Below, piece by piece: positions 54,998 through 62,932 of a DNA stretch of 64,000 nucleotides; the first letter of the stretch is position 1, and the number at the start of each line of letters is the position of its first letter. The position numbers were made by a program, and so were the translations under genes. The notes beneath the pieces were generated by a model. It saw only the letters and a list, made by a program, of their open reading frames with translations, was not told the DNA's origin and did no database searches. Origin of the DNA: Bifidobacterium sp. ESL0745 (GTDB lineage: Bacteria > Actinomycetota > Actinomycetes > Actinomycetales > Bifidobacteriaceae); NCBI RefSeq assembly GCF_029433335.1, contig NZ_JAQTHX010000001.1:992001-1056000 (forward strand), written 5' to 3'.

Positions 54998-55187
54998 AGA
55001 TAATTATTTCGTTGGCACCTGTAAACGACCGACACTTCGAATTTCGACACTGCGAAGGATAAAATCACGCTTCGATTCGCCTGCTGACGCTCAAACCTTT
55101 TCACAGGACCCCATAAACAACCCACAATTACGAATTCAGCACTTTAATAAGTGCCGGGATCGAAGGAATCGCGCCTCGTCGGCCGAA

Positions 55188-56429
55188 TCATCTCGCCAAT
55201 AACCGGTCCAGATCTTTGACGACTTGCGCATTGCCGCCGGCTTCGCGCATATCTCGGCTCATCACCTTGACACGTTCGGCAATTCCCCTGTCGGCCATGG
55301 CTTTCGTCGCAGCTTCATCGACGGATTGCGCCGAAATCGACCGCTTATCGAGACGAACGCCCAAACCCAGCTCTTCGAGCCTTGCAGCAACCGTCGGCTG
55401 GTCGTCCGCCATCGGCATCGCAACCAGCGGAACGCCGTAATACAGAGCCTCATTGACGCTGTTCATCCCGCCGTGAGTCAGGAACACCGAGGCCTTACGA
55501 AGCACAGAAAGCTGATCCACCGATTCGTAGATATGGATATTGGACGGAATCTCGCCCAACTTGCCACGATTGAAATTATGGCCGACGGAAAGGATGACCG
55601 TGACATCCTTGCCTCCGAATGCGCCGACAACGGCACGATAGAACGGCAGGAACGTATTGAAAATGGTGCCAAGCGAAGCGTAAATAATCGGCTTTCCATC
55701 GCTTTTCTCCAGTACCGATGCCAAATCGGCGCTCGGCTTCTGGTCTTCTCTGCCGTCCAACGAAGGGCCAATGAATTTATATTGTTCCGACGGGAAGGAA
55801 TCGCCGTCGATCTGGAAGGAACGTGACGTGTACGTATAGGTTAACGTCGGCGGGTTGTCGACCATTTCGCTGATGAAATCCTCGGTCTTCATCAGTCCCC
55901 TGCGCCGAGTACTTGCCGACATGAGGCGCAGGAACTTCTTGCTGCGCAACACCGATGTCAAATGGAATCCCTTGCTGGCACCGGCGAGTCGGTTGAGAAT
56001 GTCGCGATTGTAGCAGAACGTCGAATACAGACGGATTGACGGAAGCCCCAGTTTATCCGCCAACGCCTTGCCGGCAACCAGCAGACCCTCATAGAGAAAT
56101 GCGTCGAAATGCGATTCGCGGCCTACCCGCAATACCGTATTGTCGGCCTTTTCAGGTGCCTGAATCGTACGTTCGAACTTGCCGGGATTGGCAGAATAAT
56201 CGTCATAAGGCACAAACGTCGCCCCTGACGCTTGAACCTGCCGCTTCCATCGTGGATCACAGATATAGGTGACTTCCCAGCCGTCGGCGACCAACGCCCG
56301 GACCGTTGCCAGCGTCGGGTTGATATGCCCCTGATACGGCATGCACACCATCAAGAGCTTGCCGCGGACAGGCTGTTTGGACTCCACCACTTCCCCATCT
56401 TCCTCGACAGGATTTCCCGATGCGTTCAT
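55188..56429 (-). CDS. Glycosyltransferase, macrolide/UGT type (GT1)
   Basis: 413 residues with a GT-B fold. N-terminal KLLMVCMPYQGHINPTLATVRALVADGWEVTYIC, acceptor-domain region to about 215, and C-terminal donor site PIIYASLGTIF plus VFLTHGGMNSVNEALYYGVPLVAMPMADDQP. It resembles YjiC/YdhE-like transferases that glucosylate small molecules or lipids; donor and acceptor are unknown. Monocistronic. Confidence 0.9.
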   Translation of the reverse strand: MNASGNPVEEDGEVVESKQPVRGKLLMVCMPYQGHINPTLATVRALVADGWEVTYICDPRWKRQVQASGATFVPYDDYSANPGKFERTIQAPEKADNTVLRVGRESHFDAFLYEGLLVAGKALADKLGLPSIRLYSTFCYNRDILNRLAGASKGFHLTSVLRSKKFLRLMSASTRRRGLMKTEDFISEMVDNPPTLTYTYTSRSFQIDGDSFPSEQYKFIGPSLDGREDQKPSADLASVLEKSDGKPIIYASLGTIFNTFLPFYRAVVGAFGGKDVTVILSVGHNFNRGKLGEIPSNIHIYESVDQLSVLRKASVFLTHGGMNSVNEALYYGVPLVAMPMADDQPTVAARLEELGLGVRLDKRSISAQSVDEAATKAMADRGIAERVKVMSRDMREAGGNAQVVKDLDRLLAR

Positions 56430-56461
56430 GCGTGATCTTTCTATCTCTAATTGACCTATTC

Positions 56462-56473
56462 ATTGTTAACAAT
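56462..56473. promoter_or_regulatory. Palindrome upstream of the glycosyltransferase gene
   Basis: Perfect 12-base palindrome ATTGTTAACAAT, 33 bases before the start codon. It could be an operator or chance A/T symmetry in a promoter. Confidence 0.4.
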
Positions 56474-56681
56474 AACTTCTTCATCGTAGCATTACCGAGT
56501 TGGGCAATCGTCATGATTCCCGATTACGAAAGCATATCTTTTCTTGCCCATACGCTTGTCAACCCCAGTTACGAACGCCGTCAATATCAACAGAATCAAC
56601 CTTTCGGGCATTGCAGAACATCAATGCAATTGAAAAATCAAGGCTTCTCGATATGAGATTTGAGATTCTGCCAATTTTTAT

Positions 56682-57362
56682 TCATTGCAGTTCATCCATG
56701 CCGGATTTGTACCAGAGAACGGCTATGTTGACGCGTTCTCGTGCATCGAGCTTGGCGAGGATACGGCTGACTGTCTTTTTGACGGAATCCGGCTGGATAC
56801 TCAAGCGTTCCGCGATTTCGGCATTTGACAAACCCTCACTTACCAACGAGGCGACCTCGAGCTCGCGCTTACCCAACGTCATGAATCGGGCGCGCAGTTC
56901 GGCTTGTTCGGCTTTGACATTGGCTTTGGGAATCCCACGTTTGATCACCTCGCCGGTGATGCGCGGCGTCAGAATCGCGTCGCCTTCGTAGACCGAATGG
57001 ATTGCGCGGCACAGATCGGCCGTATGCACATCCTTCAGTAGAAAACCGGAAGCGCCCGCGCCCAACGCCCCGAACGCGTAATCGTCCTGATCGTAGGTGG
57101 TCAGCATCAGAATCTTGATATTCGGACAACGCTGTTTGATGGCTGCAGTCGCGTCGATACCGTCCATAACCGGCATCCGCACATCCATAAGTATTACATC
57201 AGGCAATGGCTCATTGGCCGCACTCAACGAAGCGAGCATATCGAGTGCCGTCTGCCCGTTTTCCACTTGTCCGACCACCTGGAGCTCGCGGTCTTTGGCG
57301 ACCATCAGCGCGAACCCCATTCTGGCCGGACGCTGGTCGTCGACGATCATGACGCGAATCAT
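56682..57362 (-). CDS. NarL/FixJ response regulator of the ABC operon
   Basis: 226 residues. Receiver: IVDDQRPARMGF, phospho-Asp in PDVILMDVRMPVMDGI, FLLKDVHTADL. C-terminal LuxR helix-turn-helix LGKRELEVASLVSEGLSNAEIAERLSIQPDSVKKTVSRILAKL. Its ATG overlaps the kinase stop (ATGA). It closes a five-gene operon with two permeases, an ATPase and a kinase, probably controlling that transporter. Confidence 0.93.
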   Translation of the reverse strand: MIRVMIVDDQRPARMGFALMVAKDRELQVVGQVENGQTALDMLASLSAANEPLPDVILMDVRMPVMDGIDATAAIKQRCPNIKILMLTTYDQDDYAFGALGAGASGFLLKDVHTADLCRAIHSVYEGDAILTPRITGEVIKRGIPKANVKAEQAELRARFMTLGKRELEVASLVSEGLSNAEIAERLSIQPDSVKKTVSRILAKLDARERVNIAVLWYKSGMDELQ

Positions 57363-59137
57363 CTCTGCTCACCACCTTGCGACTGCTTACTGGCGAAACC
57401 CATCAACGAAGGAATGTAGGCCTTCACCGTCCAGCCATCGGCATCCGGACCAGCGGCAAACGTGCCGCCTACCCTTTTGACGCTTTTCTTAAGTCTTGCC
57501 AATCCCGTTCCGTCACTATATTCGCCGGACTTTGGCCTGTTTTTGCCGCTTTGGCGAGATTCCACCTCACCGATATTTTCATCGTTGAATTGCGCAGGCA
57601 CATGCTTGTCGCTCTGATCGAATTCTACAGAGCCATCTCCGTCACCAAGTTCAGAATGAACTGTTTCCGCTTTGCCATCTTGCTTGACGGATGCGACGGA
57701 ATCCTTTCCAGCCTCGATATCAGAACGTGACTTGTCAGTTGATTTCCCGTTGTCACGCACAGCAATGGCAATGCCGCCTTGCCCGTCGTGATCCCAAGAA
57801 ACAACGATTCTATCGACTTCCTGCCCATGCCGAATCGCATTGGTAATACACTCACGAGTGATACTGAAACTCAAGTCTGCCTGCTGCGGATTTTGCGGCC
57901 GACGTCCGGTTTCCGTCAAAGCCGTGGTGATACCGATTTGTCGGGAATGGTCGAGAACGGGATTGATATCGTCCCAGCCATGAAGTCTGCTCAAAGAAAA
58001 TGTCGTATAAACACCATTTTTGGGGTTAGGGCTGCAGTCCTGTCTGTCGCTGTTATCTTGAACGATATTCCCGTTTCGCTTACCATCATCAGATTTTTCG
58101 ATAGTTTTACCTATCGGGGAATCCCCAAACTGGCCATTCCCAGCGATTCCAACATTCTGTTCGACATCCTGCCGATTTCCCGCAAACACATCTTTATCGC
58201 TATCACCACGATTATCCGGCTGTAACGCCTTTACAGCAGTTCTCGTATCCGCAAGTCCCTGCCGAGCCAAATCGTTGATCATGCCGATGGCATCGTTCAT
58301 CTCAGGCTTGTCGCTGACGCCATCCAAGCCTTCGGAAAGGGCGATGATGGCGGTCAGATCGTGGCCGACACTGTCGTGAAGTTCCGCTGCTATACGCGAC
58401 TGCCTCATGGCCCTATCACGCTCCAAAGCCAATTTTTCGCCACGTTCCTGCGCGTCTTGCAACGCGTGCTCGGATTGCCTGCGTTCTCGAAAGTTCCGCA
58501 CTATCAGTCCGGTTGCGACGAACACGACATAAAGCAAAATGAATGGATACAAAAAGTTGGTCAATCCGGCATCTTGGTGCCATATGGTCGCCAAAACTAC
58601 GCCGCCCAACCCAAGTAGGCCGGCAGCAACGAGCCCGCATATCCGCAACGGTAGGCTTTCGATTCCCGCCGCCGCAAAATACAAGGCAATCGCCCACGGC
58701 AATGACAGATAGCTGAACGCCGAACCATACAAAGCCGAAACCGACAGGAACAAAGCGGTTTCCAGCAGCAATATCCACACCGGCCAATGGCGGCAGAACC
58801 ATATCCCGATCACCGCCGCGACGACGATAAGAACGAATGACGACATCGCCCATGCGCTGACTGCCATCGCCGATCGCAATGTCGGATTCGCAATACCGGG
58901 CGCCAGAAGCAGGCGGGTCACAATCACAGCCTCGTACAGGGCGCAGAGCACTGCAAGGGCGTGAGCACCATTCATCTGGCCCCAAGCCCGTCGCATTTGA
59001 CCCGTCAATTTCGTCGCGCTCATATCATCCCTCCCCATCGACTGCCGTTTCATTCCGTCTGTTTTGTTCATTCCGACCGTTCTATCAGTGCCGCCGATTC
59101 CATTATGGCGGATTTGGCGTATAACTTCGAGGTTCAT
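57359..59137 (-). CDS. NarL-type sensor histidine kinase with internal inserts
   Basis: 592 residues. Six membrane segments (about 55-215), HisKA_3 box SRIAAELHDSVGHDLTAIIAL, then a 60-residue Asp/Asn-rich insert, N-box SFSITRECITNAIRHGQE, VRDNGKS, a second 80-residue insert (Ser/Asp/Lys-rich) inside the ATPase domain, and the last box GTGLARLKKSVKRVGGTF. The active His is kept. Whether the inserts allow ATP binding is untested. Its start overlaps the permease stop (TGATG). Confidence 0.9.
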   Translation of the reverse strand: MNLEVIRQIRHNGIGGTDRTVGMNKTDGMKRQSMGRDDMSATKLTGQMRRAWGQMNGAHALAVLCALYEAVIVTRLLLAPGIANPTLRSAMAVSAWAMSSFVLIVVAAVIGIWFCRHWPVWILLLETALFLSVSALYGSAFSYLSLPWAIALYFAAAGIESLPLRICGLVAAGLLGLGGVVLATIWHQDAGLTNFLYPFILLYVVFVATGLIVRNFRERRQSEHALQDAQERGEKLALERDRAMRQSRIAAELHDSVGHDLTAIIALSEGLDGVSDKPEMNDAIGMINDLARQGLADTRTAVKALQPDNRGDSDKDVFAGNRQDVEQNVGIAGNGQFGDSPIGKTIEKSDDGKRNGNIVQDNSDRQDCSPNPKNGVYTTFSLSRLHGWDDINPVLDHSRQIGITTALTETGRRPQNPQQADLSFSITRECITNAIRHGQEVDRIVVSWDHDGQGGIAIAVRDNGKSTDKSRSDIEAGKDSVASVKQDGKAETVHSELGDGDGSVEFDQSDKHVPAQFNDENIGEVESRQSGKNRPKSGEYSDGTGLARLKKSVKRVGGTFAAGPDADGWTVKAYIPSLMGFASKQSQGGEQR

Positions 59138-60177
59138 CACACAGCTTTACGGGTCAGCTTGCGGAAAATCAGCCCGCCTACGATGACCCAGAACGCGGCC
59201 ATCAGTGTTGCCGCCATTATGGAGCTGCTCGACACGATATTACCGAGATCGCGTGCGGCCGAAGCACCGGTAATTAACGAGAAAGGATAAATCAGCGTCA
59301 ACGACGGAACAATAAGCGAAAGCACACATCCGAACAAAGTGAGTACCAACACTACGCTCATGGTGCCGGCAAATGATTCGAATTTCGTCGAAATCGCCTG
59401 GGTCAAGGTCATAATCGCCCAGACCGCCAACATCATCGGAACGCCACGAAGCAGGAACGGGCCTACGTCACGCAAGTCGAAACCGAGAATCACCTTGCCG
59501 ACTATAAGGAATTCGGCCTCGAAAACCGCGACAGTCAGTAACGAGGCCAACAAGCCATGCAGCATCTTGCCAGCAATCGCCGTCGATGCCGTGCCACTGG
59601 CGTTGAGACGCTGCCAGTTGCGGCCGACGTGCTCGTTGGATTCAATCTGTGAGGCGAACGCCGCGACCAGAATCGGCATGAACACCATGCTTGGCAACAG
59701 GATGGCCTGCCCCCAAACCGCCGCCCACGTCACGCCTTGGGCTTCAAAATCCTTGCGATAGTCGACATATTGGCTGAACCCGTTGAACATGCCGATGAGG
59801 TCGAAGAGCACTGTCGCGATCCAGTACCACAAGTTGCCCGCCTTGCGTATTTCCCAGCGGAACGCCGCCATTACGGAAGGTTTGGGTAGACGCTTTGCCG
59901 CTTTTCTGTTGCCATCAGTGAATCTCGGAGAGACCACATTAGGCGTATTCTGAGCGTTGCTCATCGGCCCGTTCATTGCCACTTGCCTGTTCATCATCGT
60001 ATTCCCGTTCATTGCCACTTGCCTGTTCATCATCGTATTCCCGTTCATTGTCGTCTGCCGTTGCGCCGTTGCTGACCTGTTTGCCATCGACAGATTGTCG
60101 GAAACGGCCTGTCTATTCGCTTTCAAGGTTCCATTCATAATCGCTCGATTATCCGGTATTGTGTTGTCGCCTGTCAC
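59137..60177 (-). CDS. ABC-2-type permease (lantibiotic-immunity-like), second
   Basis: 346 residues from GTG 60177. Residues 1-105 are a Met/Asn-rich low-complexity segment including two perfect copies of NGNTMMNRQVAM; the conserved permease begins near MAAFRWEIRKAGNLWYWIATVLFDLIGMF with six segments to the end (VGGLIFRKLTRK). Resembles EpiG/SpaG or BcrB-type subunits of peptide-antibiotic transporters. Start choice is uncertain: an upstream ATG with a good ribosome site leads only into a 12-codon micro-ORF whose TGA overlaps this GTG. Confidence 0.85.
   Translation of the reverse strand: MTGDNTIPDNRAIMNGTLKANRQAVSDNLSMANRSATAQRQTTMNGNTMMNRQVAMNGNTMMNRQVAMNGPMSNAQNTPNVVSPRFTDGNRKAAKRLPKPSVMAAFRWEIRKAGNLWYWIATVLFDLIGMFNGFSQYVDYRKDFEAQGVTWAAVWGQAILLPSMVFMPILVAAFASQIESNEHVGRNWQRLNASGTASTAIAGKMLHGLLASLLTVAVFEAEFLIVGKVILGFDLRDVGPFLLRGVPMMLAVWAIMTLTQAISTKFESFAGTMSVVLVLTLFGCVLSLIVPSLTLIYPFSLITGASAARDLGNIVSSSSIMAATLMAAFWVIVGGLIFRKLTRKAV
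59971..60042. repeat. Two perfect 36-bp tandem copies inside a permease gene
   Basis: GTTCATTGCCACTTGCCTG... repeated exactly at 59971-60006 and 60007-60042, with a partial third copy after. The repeat is in frame (12 codons) and encodes NGNTMMNRQVAM on the minus strand. Confidence 0.95.
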
Positions 60178-60209
60178 GACGAGCCATCTGCCATTCCGTT
60201 TGCATTCAT
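60174..60209 (-). CDS. Micro-ORF bridging the two permease genes (11 residues)
   Basis: MNANGMADGSS. Its ATG overlaps the first permease stop (ATGA at 60206-60209) and has AAGGAG 8 bases upstream; its TGA overlaps the GTG start of the second permease (GTGA at 60174-60177). It may serve translational coupling or be a relic of a frameshift. Confidence 0.45.
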   Translation of the reverse strand: MNANGMADGSS

Positions 60210-61084
60210 CGTCTTGACTCCTTTATCTTGATCATTAACATCGAAACAATCGTCCAAATCACACAAGCGACAAGACTGGCCACCACGCAAATCCACGGGT
60301 TGCCGACCATCGTCACGCTGGCGTATCCGTTAGACAGAGCCTTGCTTACAAAGGGATCAGCGGCAGAACTGATACCGGCGGGAAACAGCCAGCCGAGTTG
60401 CGGTTTGCCCATCGGAATCAGTCCAGAACCGACCAGACCGGCAATCACGGCGATGCCAAGCCCCACGGCCTGTTTACCGACGACCATGGAAATCAGCAAT
60501 TGGACAGCCGTGACCGCCAGCGACGCAAGCAATGCAACCAACGACGGCACCGCCAACAATGTCACAAAACTTCCGACAAAGCTGAAACCCTTCGCTCTCG
60601 CTGCCAGTGGGATCCACACCAAGGGAATAATGAAGCACATCGCAAGCGCCAGCCCCGCAACGATAAACTTGGCGAGGAACCTCATTGCTTCCGATTGGCC
60701 TAACGACAGCCATTTGAGGTCCATCCGCCCACCCGTTTCCATCACCGACAGGCGACTGGTCAGCAGCGCGGCCAGAATTGGCGCCAACAGACTGATGGAA
60801 GTGTACGGATCATTGGCCGCAAGCGCAATGGTTTGAGTCAGCTGATTGCCGCCGGCCCGCTTCATGAATGCCGCGCCCGACCACGCGGAAACCAGAAGCG
60901 CCATGCCTGCCGCCATCCACCAGAACGATGACCCTTTGAGCTTGCGCAGTTCCATACGAATCGCCGTGAACAGGCCAGCTTCCCTGCGGATTGCGTTACC
61001 AGTTCCGCTTCTTCGTGGATTCCGGATCGGCATATTGTGATACCGATTGTCGAAAGGACTGCAACTCATTGCCTTCTCGTTCAT
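60206..61084 (-). CDS. ABC-2-type permease (lantibiotic-immunity-like), first
   Basis: 292 residues from ATG 61084 (AGGAGG, 6 bases before). A short basic N-terminus (IRNPRRSGTGNAIRREAG) leads to AIRMELRKLKGSSFWWMAAGMALLVS and about six membrane segments, typical of EpiE/SpaE- or BcrB-type subunits. Preceded by a 33-codon micro-ORF and followed by another, each overlapping. Confidence 0.87.
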   Translation of the reverse strand: MNEKAMSCSPFDNRYHNMPIRNPRRSGTGNAIRREAGLFTAIRMELRKLKGSSFWWMAAGMALLVSAWSGAAFMKRAGGNQLTQTIALAANDPYTSISLLAPILAALLTSRLSVMETGGRMDLKWLSLGQSEAMRFLAKFIVAGLALAMCFIIPLVWIPLAARAKGFSFVGSFVTLLAVPSLVALLASLAVTAVQLLISMVVGKQAVGLGIAVIAGLVGSGLIPMGKPQLGWLFPAGISSAADPFVSKALSNGYASVTMVGNPWICVVASLVACVIWTIVSMLMIKIKESRR

Positions 61085-61182
61085 CGCGCACCTCCTAGCA
61101 TCCGTACGTTGCTTGCCGAATGCGACAGAAAAATCAGAATAGGTTGATTGCAATACCAATTGTTGCGAGTATTGAAATTCAT
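61081..61182 (-). CDS. Micro-ORF between ATPase and first permease (33 residues)
   Basis: Starts MNFNTRNNWYCNQPILIFLS and ends VRMLGGAR. Its ATG overlaps the ATPase stop (ATGA, 61179-61182) behind GGGAGG; its TGA overlaps the permease ATG (61081-61084). GGAGGTGCGCGATGAA occurs at both junctions, so the segment may be a duplicated junction. Confidence 0.45.
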   Translation of the reverse strand: MNFNTRNNWYCNQPILIFLSHSASNVRMLGGAR

Positions 61183-62324
61183 CGCGCACCTCCCAGAACC
61201 GGCATCCCGGAATTGTCCAAAGATGACCGGGGTCCAACAACATCATGCTTCGTCACAGTCTGCACATTGCCGCTATACGCCGGCGCATTCCCATATTCCG
61301 CCGCCATCGTCCCTTGGCCCATGCGATCAATGCGATCGCTCTGGCTACTTTGCGATTGCTGACCCTGCGGACTTTCCACCAATTCAAGGAACGCCTCCTC
61401 AAGGCTTTTGCGCTCGGAAGCGACGCGGTAGACCGCAATGTTTCTATCAACCATTTGCGAGACCAAACCGGCAATCCGCCCATCTGCACATTCCGGAATC
61501 TGCAACTCGCTTGTTTGCGGGATGAACCGATAGGCCATGCCGTTTTGGCTGAGCAAGTCCGCGGCACTTTTCGGGTCAGAGACGCGGATGTCGATATGAC
61601 CCTGTTCGCGCAGATTGTCCAAGGAACCTTGATACAGCAGACGACCGGAAGCGATGATGCCGACCACCGGCGCCATCTTCTCGATTTCGGAGAGGATATG
61701 GCTGCTGATGATGACGGTGACCCCTTCACAGGCCGCCAGATTCATGATCATCTCGCGAACCTCGACCACCGCCTCAGCGTCCAAACCGTTCGTGGGCTCG
61801 TCAAGCAGCAACAGCTCCGGCCTCGAAATCAGCGCCATGGCGATACCCAAGCGCTGCTTCATGCCCAGCGAATAGTCCTTCGCCTTCTTGTCCTCGTGGC
61901 CTTTCAGACCGACCTGAGCCAAAATTTGCGTCGCCGCGGAAGTCGGCAAACCAAGATAGTCCGCCACCATGCGGCAGTTGTCCAAACCGGACAAGCCAGG
62001 ATAGAAACTCGGCCCTTCGATCATCGAGCCGACGCGGCCGGGCTGGATGCGGTGGTTGGCACCACGTTTGCCGTCAACCTGTTGCCCCAGCATCCACATC
62101 TGCCCGGAGGTCGGCGAGGTGAGCCCCAACAGCAGCTTCATCGTAGTGGATTTACCGGCACCATTGGGCCCGAGCAGGCCGTATATGCCTCCCGTCGGTA
62201 CTTTGAGATTCAGCCCATCCACCGCTCTGAAATCCCCGTATGCCTTCATGAGGTTCTGGGTAGCCACGGCCAGTTTCAGCTGCGTTCCGGATTGCCCGTG
62301 ATTCTTGTAACCATCGACGTTCAT
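61179..62324 (-). CDS. ABC transporter ATPase (BcrA/lantibiotic-immunity type)
   Basis: 381 residues from ATG 62324 (AAAGG upstream). Walker A GPNGAGKST, Q-loop region, signature YSLGMKQRLGIAMAL, Walker B LLLLDEPTNGLD, H-loop SSHIL; the C-terminal tail is Gln/Ser-rich. Energises two ABC-2 permeases downstream and probably confers resistance to an antimicrobial peptide. First gene of the five-gene operon. Confidence 0.93.
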   Translation of the reverse strand: MNVDGYKNHGQSGTQLKLAVATQNLMKAYGDFRAVDGLNLKVPTGGIYGLLGPNGAGKSTTMKLLLGLTSPTSGQMWMLGQQVDGKRGANHRIQPGRVGSMIEGPSFYPGLSGLDNCRMVADYLGLPTSAATQILAQVGLKGHEDKKAKDYSLGMKQRLGIAMALISRPELLLLDEPTNGLDAEAVVEVREMIMNLAACEGVTVIISSHILSEIEKMAPVVGIIASGRLLYQGSLDNLREQGHIDIRVSDPKSAADLLSQNGMAYRFIPQTSELQIPECADGRIAGLVSQMVDRNIAVYRVASERKSLEEAFLELVESPQGQQSQSSQSDRIDRMGQGTMAAEYGNAPAYSGNVQTVTKHDVVGPRSSLDNSGMPVLGGAR

Positions 62325-62706
62325 CGTTCCGCCTTTCCAGGTAAGTACTTCGTGCACTTCCCATACAAGACGAGACAGTTCGCTGCGACAACGCAAAACG
62401 GAAAACTGTACCCCCAAGTGGACATAAGATCAGTGAGGAAAGTACCTTTTAGACTGTAACTCACCGCTTTTCGCACTGGCTCCTGGTTTCACTGCGGCGA
62501 AAAGCACCATTTAAGGCACAATTTAGTGCTTTTCCCACTGAGTCATTATTCCGATGAGATGAGAAGCATTGCGGGGTTATAGGCAAAAATTGAGTATAAC
62601 CAGAAACATCCGGTGCCCGATAAACCGTCGCAGTACCGTCTGCTGAGCGCAGGAGTGAGTTCGAAACGCATTATAAGAGCTGGACACATGGCACAAGAAT
62701 TGAAAA
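62325..62706. promoter_or_regulatory. Promoter region of the ABC/two-component operon
   Basis: 382 bases without a gene. Perfect arms GCTTTTCGC (62466-62474) and GCGAAAAGC (62497-62505), and a third related copy GTGCTTTTCCCAC near 62527. Such spaced repeats upstream of the operon could be binding sites for its response regulator (inference). Confidence 0.45.
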
Positions 62707-62734
62707 ATCCGCAGAACCATGCGATTCTGCGGAT
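62707..62734 (-). terminator. Intrinsic terminator after tRNA-Arg
   Basis: ATCCGCAGAA / TTCTGCGGAT arms with an 8-base loop, followed by TTTTT on the minus strand, 6 bases beyond the tRNA 3' end. Confidence 0.92.
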
Positions 62735-62739
62735 CAATG

Positions 62740-62813
62740 TGCGCACGGCAGGATTCGAACCTGTAACCTGCTGATCCGTAGTCAGCTGCTCTAATCCATT
62801 GGGCTACGTGCGC
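62740..62813 (-). tRNA. tRNA-Arg (anticodon ACG)
   Basis: 74 bases. Acceptor stem GCGCACG/CGTGCGC, anticodon stem-loop GCTGA-CTACGGA-TCAGC with anticodon ACG, and T-loop TTCGAAT. CCA is not encoded. The outer T-stem pair is an A.C mismatch. Confidence 0.95.
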
Positions 62814-62932
62814 AGTGTCAAAAACCTTGTTTTTGACAACTCATCTAATATAACGTTTCATCTCGATTCTCGCAAGCATAGGCGTGTCGCGCAAGCCCAT
62901 GCATCAGCAGTCGCTTAACGCAATACATCCAC

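Noticed and set aside
59971..60060. CRISPR or mobile-element repeat
   Set aside because: Head-to-tail copies with no spacers, in frame within a coding region; slippage explains them.
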